Assembly (NCBI GenBank): GCA_022841825.1
Contig: JALHQT010000009.1
Span: 62,001-126,000, forward strand
Origin: Anaerolineae bacterium
Lineage (GTDB): Bacteria > Chloroflexota > Anaerolineae > Aggregatilineales > Phototrophicaceae
DNA: 64,000 bases
Direction of reading: 5' to 3'
The position numbers and the translations under genes are program-made. Each line of letters begins with the position of its first letter. The first letter of the stretch is position 1. Positions 16,000 through 26,339 of the stretch are shown here, piece by piece. The notes under the pieces were generated by a model that was given only the letters and a program-made list of their open reading frames with translations, ran no database searches and had not been told where the DNA came from.

Positions 16000-18986
16000 C
16001 GCCGCGATGGGTGGCGTGGGGTGCGGCGTACTGCGCCCCACGCCGCCCCGATGGCGACCACGAACCACGCGCTCCCCATCACCGGTAGCCACCCCACCCA
16101 CCAGGGACGATATTCCATGACGACGGTGCTCTCGCCCGCCGGAATGGGTACTGCGCGGAACATGATGTTGGCGCGCAGGATCGGCGTCTCGCTGCCGTTC
16201 ACTGCCGCCTGCCAGCCTTCGTAATAAGCATCCGACAGCACAAGATAACCTGCTGCCTCGCTTTCGACCGCGATCTCAAGGCGCGTGGGAGCGTAGGCGG
16301 TGACGTGAGTACCGTCAAGAACCTCACCCCCATCCCCTCTCCGTATACGGAGAGGGGTGTCAGATGCTGGCAAGGTGACTGCTTCGCGGGGTGAGGTTTC
16401 TGCCAGCACCACGCTGCGCGCCGGGTCAAACGCCGGGTCGCGCAGCAGCGACAGCGCATCCTCGGTGCCGAGGTAATCGTCGCCGACGACGAGCGCGTCG
16501 TGGACGACGAAGGCGCGTGGCAGGACGGCGAGATTTTCGTAGAGCTTGATGTCGCTGGAGAGCACGCGCCGCCAGTCGCCCAGCGTCGCCTGCTGGAAGA
16601 CGTTTGCGCGCGTATCGACCAGCGTCAGCGCATGAAGCACGGCGCCATCGTCGGCGCGCACGAGGATGGCGGCGGGGATGGCGGGCGCGGGCAGCGTGTA
16701 GCGCCAGACGGTGCGGAGGGCGTCAGCATCCCAATGGCGCGCGCCTTCCAGCACGATCTCTTCGCCTGCTTCTCGCGTGATGGTCAGCGATGGCGCGCCG
16801 CCCTCGACCAGCAGATCGACGGCGGTCGCCTCGAAGCGCGCAGGCATGATGATGGTCTCATCGTCGGCGGACAGCGAGACGCGGATACCTGTGTCATAGG
16901 CGACATCGTCGTGCCAGAGGTCGTAGATCTTGTCCATCAGCAGGTAGCGTGTGTTCGTCAGCGCCAGCCAGCGGGCATCCGGCAGGCACACGCCACCGCA
17001 TTCCTCGCGCGCCAGAATTTCGCGCAGCCGCCCATCGACCGTGCGCAGCGCGTCGGGCGGTGTCAGCAGCGAGGCGAAGGCAGAATACCAGGTGGTGGGC
17101 AGCACGCCGCCGTCGAAGCCGTCGATGCTGGGGATGCCCCACAGGAGCGGCAGGTTCGCCGCCACGACCTCCTGCATTTTGATCGCCACCAACGCCGTGC
17201 GTACCTCCGCCGCGCTCATGCCAAGCGCCGCGTAACGCGCCTCCAGTGCCGCGCGGTCGCCGGGGTCGAAGAGCAGGTTGCTGATGCTCAACAGGCGTCC
17301 GGGTGGGGTTTCGCGCGCGGCATACACCCGCATGTGGCTGAGGGTGAAGCGCTGCCCGCTGACAACATCCGGCGGCACAAGCTGGTTGTAGGGCAGCGCC
17401 CGCGCCGCCAGCCACAATTCGAGCAGGACGATCAGCAGCGCGAAGAGAAAAAGAAGATACTTCAATTCCCGCTGCGCTGAATTTCGCACCATCACCAATA
17501 ACGCGATCAACCCCACCACCGCCGCGCCCCAGCCGACGAGCGTCATCATCTCCGGCGGGGTGGCGGGGACGGGTTCCGGGTTGCGCGCGGTCAGCAGCCA
17601 TGCGCCCGCCGCCAGCACCACCACGACCGCCAGCGCCAGCCCGCCCGCCATCAGGCGCGCCTGGCTGCGCAGCGTGGGCAGCGCTTGCAGCCCGATTCCC
17701 GCCAGCATCGCCACGCCCAGCGCGAAGAGCGCCAGCCAGCGCGCCGGGACCCGAAACAGGTTGAAACCGGGGAACTGTGCCAGCCATGCGTAGACCGGGT
17801 TGTACTGCCCGAAGGCGAAAAACACCCCGACGACCGCTAGGACGATCCAGACCGTGCATTGATGACTGCAAGAGGTATCGTGTGCCATGCCCACTTGCGC
17901 GCCTGTGGCGGTAGGATAGATCGCGCCCCGGCGACCGCCCCAGATCACCCCCACCAGCGCCAGCCCCAAAGCGATGATGCCGGGGTAAGCGATGTATTCG
18001 GCGAAGATCGGCAGATCATACGAGGGCAGCAAGCCGCGCCCGGCGAGGAAGGGGTTAAACGAGAAGGCGGTCGCCTCGTTCGGGTTCAGCCCGCCGCCGC
18101 GATGCGAGATGCCCGTCAGTTCGAGGGTGGGGACAAGCTGTGGCAGCGCCAGGACGAGCGCGAGGATGCCCGCGATGAGGAGGATGAGGAGGCGCAGCTG
18201 GTCGGGAGAGTTCAGCACGGACGCGTTCGGTACGGGTACGGACGGCATGGGTTCGGATGCGGACGCCATGAATGGCGTCCCTACACGCGATCCCGTAGGG
18301 ACGCCATTCATGGCGTCCGTCTGTGTTTGGCGGTAGCGGCGACCTACGGAGTCGCCTATACCCACCACCGCAACCACCGCCAACCCCACCGTCGTGATGA
18401 AGACCGTCTGAGTGTGTCCGGTGAAGACTTGCAGCGCAAGCGCGCCCGCCAGCAGCGGGACGTAGAGCGCGGGGCGGCGTGGCGCATGATGCAGCAGGAG
18501 CAGTGTCCAGGGCAGCCATGACAAGCCCTGAAGCTGGTTGATCTGCTCGACGCGCGCGCCCAGGTAGCCGCCGAAGGCGAAGACGACCGCCGCCAGCAGC
18601 GCGGGCGCGCGCTCCAGCCCTGCCGAACGGCGCGCCAGCGCGTAAACGCCGACCAGCGCCCAGGCGACATGCGCCAGGATGCTGAGGCGTACGCCCTGCG
18701 GCGCGGAGAGCGGCGCAACGAACCAGTTGGGCGGGTAGAAGGTGCCCAACTGCGAATTCGCCAGCAGCGGCACCCCCATGAACAGATCGGGCGACCAGAG
18801 CGGCAGGTGCCCCGCCATCAGCGCGGCATTGCGCGCTTCCCAGTAGGGGTAAAAGTAGGCGAAGGTATCGCCGCGCGCCAGCACAAAATCGCTGAACGTC
18901 AGGCGGTCGAAGAAGACCAGCGCCATGAGGATGAGCAGAAGCGCCATAAGGGCATGGCGTGCGATGCCGCCAGCATTGCCTGGCAT
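15996..18986 (-). CDS. YfhO-family multi-pass membrane protein
   Basis: About 996 residues with some 12 or more transmembrane segments in the first two thirds and a C-terminal extracytoplasmic beta domain followed by a last membrane helix. The FSDFVLARGDTFAYFYPYWE start, LPLWSPDLFMGVPLLANSQ and GFNLFRVPARWLALFALG are typical of YfhO/GT-C-like proteins thought to glycosylate lipoteichoic acid or other envelope polymers. ATG 18986 is chosen; a start at 19043 would place a palindromic repeat in the N-terminus. Two repeat insertions are translated in frame: family A pair at residues about 222-242 and a family B element at about 863-889. The 3' end overlaps znuA by 4 nt, convergently. Confidence 0.8.
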   Translation of the reverse strand: MPGNAGGIARHALMALLLILMALVFFDRLTFSDFVLARGDTFAYFYPYWEARNAALMAGHLPLWSPDLFMGVPLLANSQLGTFYPPNWFVAPLSAPQGVRLSILAHVAWALVGVYALARRSAGLERAPALLAAVVFAFGGYLGARVEQINQLQGLSWLPWTLLLLHHAPRRPALYVPLLAGALALQVFTGHTQTVFITTVGLAVVAVVGIGDSVGRRYRQTQTDAMNGVPTGSRVGTPFMASASEPMPSVPVPNASVLNSPDQLRLLILLIAGILALVLALPQLVPTLELTGISHRGGGLNPNEATAFSFNPFLAGRGLLPSYDLPIFAEYIAYPGIIALGLALVGVIWGGRRGAIYPTATGAQVGMAHDTSCSHQCTVWIVLAVVGVFFAFGQYNPVYAWLAQFPGFNLFRVPARWLALFALGVAMLAGIGLQALPTLRSQARLMAGGLALAVVVVLAAGAWLLTARNPEPVPATPPEMMTLVGWGAAVVGLIALLVMVRNSAQRELKYLLFLFALLIVLLELWLAARALPYNQLVPPDVVSGQRFTLSHMRVYAARETPPGRLLSISNLLFDPGDRAALEARYAALGMSAAEVRTALVAIKMQEVVAANLPLLWGIPSIDGFDGGVLPTTWYSAFASLLTPPDALRTVDGRLREILAREECGGVCLPDARWLALTNTRYLLMDKIYDLWHDDVAYDTGIRVSLSADDETIIMPARFEATAVDLLVEGGAPSLTITREAGEEIVLEGARHWDADALRTVWRYTLPAPAIPAAILVRADDGAVLHALTLVDTRANVFQQATLGDWRRVLSSDIKLYENLAVLPRAFVVHDALVVGDDYLGTEDALSLLRDPAFDPARSVVLAETSPREAVTLPASDTPLRIRRGDGGEVLDGTHVTAYAPTRLEIAVESEAAGYLVLSDAYYEGWQAAVNGSETPILRANIMFRAVPIPAGESTVVMEYRPWWVGWLPVMGSAWFVVAIGAAWGAVRRTPRHPSRR
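16320..16398. repeat. Family B repeat inside the YfhO-like gene
   Basis: A 79-bp element with outer arms AACCTCACCCC and GGGGTGAGGTT and an inner perfect hairpin CCCCTCTCCGTA/TACGGAGAGGGG. It is translated in frame (TSPREAVTLPASDTPLRIRR), so the host reading frame is preserved. Confidence 0.85.
18261..18318. repeat. Family A palindrome pair inside the YfhO-like gene
   Basis: Two stems with identical arms (ACGCCAT/ATGGCGT) flank CCTAC, ten bases and GTAGGG, so the whole 58 bp is itself a palindrome. It lies in a loop between membrane helices and is read in frame as [20 protein letters not shown]. Confidence 0.9.
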
Positions 18987-19010
18987 AGGGACGCCCTTCA
19001 TGGCGTCCGC
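18987..19010. repeat. Family A palindrome at the start of the YfhO-like gene
   Basis: TAGGG followed by arms ACGCCCT/ATGGCGT (imperfect centre), immediately upstream of the preferred ATG at 18986. Confidence 0.65.
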
Positions 19011-19035
19011 CGGATGCGTGCGACGACTGCGCTCG

Positions 19036-19374
19036 CTACTCAAAGTCCGCTTCCGAAAGCAGCGGCAGCAGGTAGAGCATCGGCTCCTCGTAGGGGTGCG
19101 CGCGGCGGATGGCGGCGACCACCGCTTTCACCTTGTCGCGGTCGCAGATCGTCTCGACGCGCACCTCGGGCACCTCGTTGACCGTCTCGCGGTCGCCCAG
19201 CACGGGGTTCGCTTCGGCGCTCGGTTTGAAGCGACCGACGCCAGGGCTGAAGTAGGAGCAGTGCGTGTATTCGCCCAGCGCGCCCGCGCCCGCCTCCGCC
19301 ATCGCGTCAAGAACGACGTACAGGTGCGTTTGCGGGACGCCGATGATGATTTGGATTCGTGGAGTTGGAGTCAT
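19036..19374 (-). CDS. Stand-alone Nif3/YqfO C-terminal (CutA1-like) domain protein
   Basis: A 112-residue protein that matches the domain inserted in YqfO/Nif3 proteins. It runs from PRIQIIIGVPQTHLYVVLDA through GALGEYTHCSYFSPGVGRFK and AEANPVLGDRETVNEVPEVR to VAAIRRAHPYEEPMLYLLPL. The HPYEEP and GxYxxC motifs are characteristic of this CutA1-like dimer-forming fold. Its biochemical role is unknown. ATG 19374 is chosen because conserved sequence begins there. Confidence 0.8.
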   Translation of the reverse strand: MTPTPRIQIIIGVPQTHLYVVLDAMAEAGAGALGEYTHCSYFSPGVGRFKPSAEANPVLGDRETVNEVPEVRVETICDRDKVKAVVAAIRRAHPYEEPMLYLLPLLSEADFE

Positions 19375-19489
19375 GACCTGTCCGATGGTAAGGGCAGGCA
19401 ATGCCATGCCCGATTGCGCAGCCAGATTGAACCGCAATGTGCCGATGAATACAAATCATGTTCGGAGGTGGGAATCCATGCAGAACGAA

Positions 19490-19554
19490 CCGCCAGGACG
19501 CCATGGACGCTAGGGGAAGCACACGCATTCCTGGCGTGCTTGGCGTCCTGGCGG
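19490..19554. repeat. Family D inverted repeat
   Basis: Perfect 14-bp arms CCGCCAGGACGCCA (19490-19503) and TGGCGTCCTGGCGG (19541-19554) enclose a small inner dyad (GGAA...TTCC). A related arm occurs at about 39096-39120 and a related inverted repeat at 42951-42990. Confidence 0.75.
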
Positions 19555-19585
19555 CAAGTTAAGCGGTGTTGGTCGCATTTCGTCC

Positions 19586-19710
19586 GCCCACAGTTCAAAA
19601 CTGTGGGCTAAGACTGTCTGTGAAAGCCCGTGAACGGGCTGACACAAGCCGGCACAGCCCGTTTACGGGCTTATCGATCCGATACAAGCCTCAGGTTTTG
19701 AACCTGAGGC
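19586..19710. repeat. Family C four-hairpin element, locus 1
   Basis: Four consecutive perfect hairpins: GCCCACAGTT/AACTGTGGGC with CAA loop (19586-19608); AGCCCGT/ACGGGCT (19625-19640); AGCCCGT/ACGGGCT (19656-19671); GCCTCAGGTT/AACCTGAGGC with TTG loop (19688-19710). Spacers between outer and inner hairpins are 16 nt on both sides. The same plan with different stem sequences recurs at 46273-46433 and 48652-48798. The 390-bp gap 19375-19763 holds only this, the family D repeat and a family A palindrome; I see no gene there. Confidence 0.9.
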
Positions 19711-19727
19711 GTCGCGAGAACGCACAT

Positions 19728-19747
19728 GGGACGAGGCACGCCTCGTC
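19728..19747. repeat. Family A palindrome
   Basis: GGG followed by arms ACGAGGC/GCCTCGT, in the gap before the glutamate dehydrogenase gene end. Confidence 0.7.
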
Positions 19748-19763
19748 TGCGCATTCAAGTCGG

Positions 19764-21050
19764 TTACGGATAGAAGCCGCGTACCGTGACCGCATCGGCG
19801 ACGCGCTTGATCGCCGTGAGCTGCGCGGCGGTGCGCATGTCCACGTCGTGCTTCTCCGCCATCTCCTGCGTCTTCAGATAGCTCTTGCGCATGGCGCGCT
19901 CAAGCTGACGGTGCACCTCGTCTTCATCCCAGAAGAACGACTGCAAATCCTGCACCCATTCAAAGTACGAGACGACCACGCCGCCTGCGTTCGCCAGGAT
20001 GTCCGGGATAACCTGGATGCCACGCTCATTCAGGATGTCGTCGGCGGCGGGCGAAGTCGGTCCGTTCGCGCCTTCGACAATCAGGCTGGCGCGGATGTGC
20101 GGGGCGTTGTGCTGTGTGAGCTGCCCTTCCATCGCCGCCGGGATCAGCACGTCGCAGTCGCAGGTGATGAGTTCTTCGTTGTTGATGCGTTCGCCCCCGA
20201 CGAAGCCATCGAAATTTCCGTACTTCTTCAGGTGGACACGCGCTGCTTCCACATCCAGCCCATGCTCATTGTAGATGCCGCCCTCAATATCGCTGACGCC
20301 GACCACGCGGTAGCCCAGACTGTGCGCATAGAGCGCGGCGTTCGAGCCGACATTGCCGAAGCCCTGAATGGCGACGCGGATGTCCTCGGCGCGGTAGCGC
20401 CCTTTGTCCTTGAGCGATTCTTCCATGCAGATGATCACGCCGCGACCGGTTGCTTCGTTGCGCCCTTCGCTGCCGCCGATGTTGACAGGCTTGCCCGTCA
20501 CGATCGCCGGGACGGAATAGCCGACGGTCATGCTGTAGGTATCCATGAACCACGCCATAACCTGCGGGTTCGTGCCCATATCGGGCGCGGGGATATCGGA
20601 GTGGGGGCTGATGAGGGGGATAAGTTCGGACGCATAGCGCCGGGTGAGCGATTCAAGCTCGTGGGGGCTGAGGGTCTTGGGATCGACGATGACGCCGCCC
20701 TTCGCGCCGCCGTAGGGCAGCCCGACCAGCGCGCATTTCCACGTCATCCACATTGCCAGCGCGCGCACCTCATCCAGGTTGACCGCCATACTGAAGCGGA
20801 TGCCACCCTTGGAGGGACCGAGGACGGTGTTGTGATGCACACGATAACCCGTGAACATCTCGACCGTGCCATCGTCGCGCTTGACCGGGAAATTGACCGT
20901 GAACTCGCGGCGCGGGTACTTCAGGAATTCTTTGACACCATCGGAGATCTCCAAATAACGGACTGCGCGATCGTATTGTTCGAGCGCGACATGATAAGGA
21001 TTTTCTAGTTTTGCGTGCATGGCGGATAACACCTGATGAGCGACGACCAT
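19764..21050 (-). CDS. gdhA: Glutamate dehydrogenase (Glu/Leu/Phe/Val family)
   Basis: A 428-residue hexameric-type dehydrogenase. GPSKGGIRFSMAVNLDEVRA is the glutamate-binding segment, GLPYGGAKGGVIVDPK carries the catalytic Lys, and APDMGTNPQVMAWFMD is the conserved substrate-pocket segment. AIQGFGNVGSNAA is the Rossmann nucleotide-binding loop. The family interconverts glutamate and 2-oxoglutarate with NAD(P). ATG 21050 is preferred over 21080 because GGAGAAGGAAG lies just before it. It is monocistronic, divergent from the hydrolase at 21283. Confidence 0.93.
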   Translation of the reverse strand: MVVAHQVLSAMHAKLENPYHVALEQYDRAVRYLEISDGVKEFLKYPRREFTVNFPVKRDDGTVEMFTGYRVHHNTVLGPSKGGIRFSMAVNLDEVRALAMWMTWKCALVGLPYGGAKGGVIVDPKTLSPHELESLTRRYASELIPLISPHSDIPAPDMGTNPQVMAWFMDTYSMTVGYSVPAIVTGKPVNIGGSEGRNEATGRGVIICMEESLKDKGRYRAEDIRVAIQGFGNVGSNAALYAHSLGYRVVGVSDIEGGIYNEHGLDVEAARVHLKKYGNFDGFVGGERINNEELITCDCDVLIPAAMEGQLTQHNAPHIRASLIVEGANGPTSPAADDILNERGIQVIPDILANAGGVVVSYFEWVQDLQSFFWDEDEVHRQLERAMRKSYLKTQEMAEKHDVDMRTAAQLTAIKRVADAVTVRGFYP

Positions 21051-21282
21051 AACAACTTCCTTCTCCTTGCCGTGCATCACGGCATCCTCAATCCGACCTT
21101 CAACAGGGATGCTGTCCCCTGTTGATGTATAGACTGATCCTATTTTAGGCGATTTGCATAAGAAAAGTCCATAAGATTTTGTATGTTTTCCCCAAGTTGG
21201 GCGGAGTTAACCGATTTTTTACAATTGGGCGGGCGTTCTGAACGAGGTGCGAAGGGCGACCAGATGTGCTACGATACACATG

Positions 21283-22379
21283 ATGAGCAAGTCAATCTTC
21301 GAGATTCAACCCCCATTCCGCGCAATCCTCCTGGCGACCCTGCTGCTCCTGGCAGGCTGCTTCCAGGGCAGCGACGCTGACTCCAACACGCTGGTGGAGC
21401 CAGAAGGCGTCGTCATCAGCGCGGAGTCTGAACCGCCCGCCGCAGCGCCGCCGGTCGAGGTATCCGCTGCGCTGCTCGACACCTCACCCGCCGCCGCCGC
21501 CCATCCTTTGAGCATTGCTGCGCTGCGCGCGCGCAGCTACACGGGCAGCGATTTTGTCGTCGAGCAGGTGCTCGAACCGGGTGTCAATTACAACCGCTAT
21601 GTCGTCTCCTACCTCTCGGATGGACTGAAGATCTACGCGCTTCTGACCGTGCCGCTCTTGCCCAAACCGCCCTCTGGCTATCCCGTCGTCATCTTCAATC
21701 ATGGCTACATCCCGCCTGACGAGTACCGCACGACCGAGCGCTACGTCGCGTATGTCGATGCCTTTGCGCGCAGCGGCTACATCGTCGTCAAGTCCGATTA
21801 TCGTGGGCATGGCATTTCCGAAGGTGAGCCGGAGTCGGCTTATGGCAGCCCCGGCTACGTCGTCGATGTGCTCAACGCGCTGGCAGCCGCGCGCCGCTAC
21901 CCGGATGCCGACCCGGATCGCATCGGCATGTGGGGGCACTCGATGGGGGGATACATCACCCTTCGCGCGATGGTCGCCGAGCAGGGCGTCCGCGCGGGCG
22001 TCATCTGGGCAGGGGTCGTCGCCTCGTACCCGGAAATGTTCACAAGCTGGTTTCGTGGCGGGGGTACACGGCGCGGCTGGCTGACCGATGCCGTCGCGCA
22101 GTTCGGCACGGTTGAGAGCAACCCCGGCTTCTGGAACGCGCTTTCCGCCAACAGCTTCCTGACCGACCTGAGCGGACCGATCCAGATTCATCACGGGCTG
22201 GCGGATGCCACCGTGCCCTCTGCATACTCGGTCATGCTTGACGAGCAGATTCGCGCGGTCAGCGGCACGGTCGAGCTATATCTCTATCCGAACGATGATC
22301 ACAACATCGCCAGCAACCGCGACGGGGCGTTGGCGCTGTCGGTCGTCTTCTTCGACCGCTACGTGAAAGGGATCTATGG

Positions 22380-22383
<4 letters not shown>
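21283..22383 (+). CDS. Alpha/beta-hydrolase lipoprotein (S9-like peptidase or esterase)
   Basis: A 366-residue lipoprotein with lipobox LLLLAGC (residues about 19-25), a low-complexity linker, then an alpha/beta-hydrolase domain. VVIFNHGYIPPDEYRTTERY is the oxyanion-hole region, IGMWGHSMGGYITLRAM the nucleophile elbow (Ser in GHSMGG), IHHGLADATVP the acid loop and NDDHNI the catalytic His. The layout is that of the prolyl-oligopeptidase/dienelactone hydrolase superfamily. Substrate unknown. ATG 21280 is an alternative start. The TGA stop overlaps the tgt ATG (ATGA), so translation is likely coupled. Confidence 0.85.
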
Positions 22384-23489
<1,106 letters not shown>

Positions 23490-23495
23490 GGCTAG

Positions 23496-24335
23496 ATGGG
23501 GCGCACCAGGACAACATTGGTCGCAGTCGCGTTTGCCCTGGTCAGTTGCAGCGCCCAGGCGACTCCTGCCGCCACGCCACTCCAGCAGGTCAATGCTCTG
23601 CGCATTTACACGACCTCCGAGACGGCTGTCCTGCTCGAGAACCTGTCTTCTGTGTACCGCCAGAGCCAGCCACAGATTGCCTTCGAGACGACCAGCGGCA
23701 GCTTCGAGGCGCTGGCGGCGCGCATCCTGCGCGAAAACGGCAGCTACTTCCTCAGTCACTTTCTGCCGGATGACATCGACAGCCCGACCAGCCGCTACTG
23801 GGCCGCACCGGTCGGGCAGGATGCCCTGACGGTCATCGTCCATCCGCAGAACCCCGTCCGCTCCATCACGATGGCGCAGTTCCGCGACATCTATAGCGGG
23901 AGCATCGCAAGCTGGGATGCGCTCGGCGGAATCGGGCGCGACATTGTCGTCGTCGCACCGGATGGCGTGACCGCGCTGCGCGGAGAATTTGCGGCATTGG
24001 TGATGGGCGAACGCGCGATCACACCCAATGCGCAGGTCGTGCCCAACCAGGCGGCGATGCTGCGCACCATTGCCCGGCTGCCGGATGCGGTCGGCATCGC
24101 GTCGTTAAGCGCCATCGATGAAAGCGTGCAGCCGCTGCAAATCGACGGGATCGCGCCATCGGCGGACAGCGTCTACGACAGCACCTATCCGCTGCGAACG
24201 ACCATCTACATCGTCGGACGCCGGGAACCCCTGGATGATGATTATCCGGACATGCGTGCGTTCATCGGCTGGGTGCAGAGCCTGGAGGGGCAGCAGGTCG
24301 TGGGGCAGCGTTATGCGCCGCTTCTGCGACCCTAA
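23496..24335 (+). CDS. PstS-like periplasmic/lipoprotein binding protein
   Basis: A 279-residue exported protein: signal at residues 1-18 with Cys in VSCSAQ (possible lipobox), then a PBP-type two-lobe fold. The ALTVIVHPQNPVRSITMAQFRDIYSGSI... stretch from about residue 108 has the FRDIYSG signature of phosphate-binding PstS proteins. YSGSIASWDALGG is the typical continuation. The phosphate-loop residues are not clearly conserved, so the ligand may be another anion. It sits 6 nt after tgt without transporter genes. Confidence 0.75.
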   Translation: MGRTRTTLVAVAFALVSCSAQATPAATPLQQVNALRIYTTSETAVLLENLSSVYRQSQPQIAFETTSGSFEALAARILRENGSYFLSHFLPDDIDSPTSRYWAAPVGQDALTVIVHPQNPVRSITMAQFRDIYSGSIASWDALGGIGRDIVVVAPDGVTALRGEFAALVMGERAITPNAQVVPNQAAMLRTIARLPDAVGIASLSAIDESVQPLQIDGIAPSADSVYDSTYPLRTTIYIVGRREPLDDDYPDMRAFIGWVQSLEGQQVVGQRYAPLLRP

Positions 24336-24430
24336 TGACCCGCGTGGTGATCGTGGTGAACACGCGGCTGGACGCCACGCCGCATCTGCAATATGCTACA
24401 GTCGATCATCGTATTTCGTGGTGAGGGGTA

Positions 24431-24453
24431 TAGGGACGCGCTATAGCGCGTCC
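24431..24453. repeat. Family A palindrome
   Basis: TAGGG followed by arms ACGCGCT/AGCGCGT around TA, between the PstS-like gene and murJ. Confidence 0.75.
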
Positions 24454-24525
24454 GCAAACTTTCGACGACCTACTTCAAGAAATGTGCCCTGCTAAGATGT
24501 TCACATTGCAGAATCTGACTGTCTG

Positions 24526-26223
24526 ATGTCCTCCTCCGCACTCTCCACCCGCCAGCTCGCGCGCGCGGCGCTCGTCGTCCTGCTCGGCTTCGCCGCCAGC
24601 GGACTGCTCGGCTTGCTGCGCCAATCGATGATCGCCTCGACCTTCGGCGCGTCCGCCGCGCTCGACTCGTACTTCGCCGCCCAGCGCATCCCGGAGATGC
24701 TGTTCGTGCTCGTCGCAGGCGGCGCACTTGGCTCCTCGTTCATCCCGGTCTTCACGCGCTTCCTGCAAGCGGAGGATCAGCGGGGTGCGTGGCGGCTGGC
24801 GCGCACCGTCATGCGCTGGGCGCTCGGCGCGGCATCCGCGCTGGCGATCCTGATCGCGCTGCTGGCGCAGCCGATTGTGACGACTTTCCTCGCGCCCGAT
24901 GCCGCCCCTGAGCGCGCAGCGTTGATTGTCGATCTGACGCGCATCATGCTGCTCACAGTGCCGATCTTTGCCTTCAGCGGCTTGATGATGGGCGTCCTCA
25001 ACGCGCACCAATCGTTCACGCTCCCGGCGCTGGCGGCGGCGATGTACAACGTCGGGCAGATCTTCGGCGCGCTCGTGCTGGCGCGCGCGCTGCCCGCGTT
25101 GGTCGTGGGCGGCGAGACCAGCGCGAATGTCTACGGGCTGGCGTGGGGGGTCGTCCTGGGTGCGGCGCTGCACCTGGCGATCCAGGTGCCGGGCATACGG
25201 CGGGTGTGGGCAGGAACGACGGGCGAAACGGGCATGGCACGCGGGCGGACACACGCGCCGTCCGCCGAGGAACACGGGCAGACCCATGGGTCTGCCCCTA
25301 CGGACACGACGGATGCCGTTCCGCGCGCGGCGCGTGAGGTGCTGCTGCTGATGCTGCCGCGCGTGCTGGGGCTGGCGGTCGTGCAGATCAATTTCGTCGT
25401 CAACGTGGCGCTGGCATACCCGCCGCGTATGATCGAAGGCAGCGTCAGCGCCTTCACCTACGCCTGGACGCTGATGTTCTTCGCGCTCGGCGTCGTCGCG
25501 CAGAGCGTGGGCACGGCGTTGTTCCCGTCGCTGGCGTCGCTGGCGGCGGCGGGCGATTGGGCGGGCTACCGCGCGCGCCTGTCTGGGGCGATGCGGGCGG
25601 TCTTGTTCCTGGCGCTGCCCGCCACGGCGGCGATGATCGTGTTGGGCGAGCCGGTCATCCGCGCCTTGTTCGAGCGCGGCGCATGGACGCGCACCGACTC
25701 GGCGGCGACGGCGTGGGCGCTGGCATTCCTGGCGATTGGCGTGGCGGGTCATGGGCTGCTGGAGCTGCTGGCGCGCGCCTTCTACGCGCTGGCGGATACG
25801 CGCACACCTGTCACGGTCGGCATCGGCGCGATGATCGCCAACATCGCCCTCTCGCTGGTCTTCGTGCAGCGCATCGGCGACCCGAACGACCTGGCGCGCG
25901 GGGCATTCGCGGGGCTGGCGCTCGCCAACGCGCTGACGACGCTGATCGAGGCGGGTGTGCTGTGGTGGCTGCTGCGGCGGCGCATCGGCGCGCTGTATGA
26001 GCGGCAGGTCACCGCCACCATCGTCAGAGCCGGGATTGCCGCGCTGGTGATGGGCGCAGTCACCTGGAGCGTCAGCCATCTGGCAGCAGACTACGGTGTG
26101 TGGGCGCAGGTCATCGGCGGCGGCGTGGTGGGCGGCGCGGTCTTCTTCGGGCTGGCGCTGCTGCTGCGCGCGGAGGAGGCGCACGGCGTGCTGGGGGCGG
26201 TGCTGAGGCGGGTGCGGCGCTAG
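24526..26223 (+). CDS. murJ: Lipid II flippase MurJ (MviN)
   Basis: A 565-residue MOP-superfamily protein with about 14 transmembrane helices. TFGASAALDSYFAAQRIPEM and GGALGSSFIPVFTRFLQAED in the first two helices are hallmark MurJ segments. LFERGAWTRTDSAATAWAL and LARAFYALADTRTPVTVGI are hallmarks of the second half. It flips lipid II for peptidoglycan synthesis. The cytoplasmic loop at residues about 234-262 carries an in-frame insertion made of family A palindromes (25228-25301) that is not part of the family. Start ATG 24526. Confidence 0.93.
   Translation: MSSSALSTRQLARAALVVLLGFAASGLLGLLRQSMIASTFGASAALDSYFAAQRIPEMLFVLVAGGALGSSFIPVFTRFLQAEDQRGAWRLARTVMRWALGAASALAILIALLAQPIVTTFLAPDAAPERAALIVDLTRIMLLTVPIFAFSGLMMGVLNAHQSFTLPALAAAMYNVGQIFGALVLARALPALVVGGETSANVYGLAWGVVLGAALHLAIQVPGIRRVWAGTTGETGMARGRTHAPSAEEHGQTHGSAPTDTTDAVPRAAREVLLLMLPRVLGLAVVQINFVVNVALAYPPRMIEGSVSAFTYAWTLMFFALGVVAQSVGTALFPSLASLAAAGDWAGYRARLSGAMRAVLFLALPATAAMIVLGEPVIRALFERGAWTRTDSAATAWALAFLAIGVAGHGLLELLARAFYALADTRTPVTVGIGAMIANIALSLVFVQRIGDPNDLARGAFAGLALANALTTLIEAGVLWWLLRRRIGALYERQVTATIVRAGIAALVMGAVTWSVSHLAADYGVWAQVIGGGVVGGAVFFGLALLLRAEEAHGVLGAVLRRVRR
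25228..25301. repeat. Family A palindrome pair inside murJ
   Basis: An imperfect stem GGCGGAC...GTCCGCC is followed by a perfect one, arms GGGCAGACC/GGTCTGCCC, then CTAC. It is translated in frame as GRTHAPSAEEHGQTHGSAPT. Confidence 0.75.
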
Positions 26224-26315
26224 CGATGTATTGTGGAGTATTCGCGCGTCGGTTCATTGAACCGTAAAGTGCCAAAGCCTCTTGGTTTCATAGAGGTGCA
26301 TAAAAGCCGACCTTC

Positions 26316-26339
26316 GGACACCCTAAATGGTGTCCCTAC
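26316..26339. repeat. Family A palindrome supplying the meaB stop codon
   Basis: Arms GGACACC/GGTGTCC are followed by CTAC. On the minus strand its GTAGGG word places TAG in frame as the stop codon of meaB (26336-26338). Confidence 0.8.

Noticed and set aside
19586-19747. Palindrome cluster considered as a CRISPR array
   Set aside because: Units are not regularly spaced identical repeats and have no unique spacers of constant length; each is a perfect hairpin of different sequence. No cas gene is nearby.
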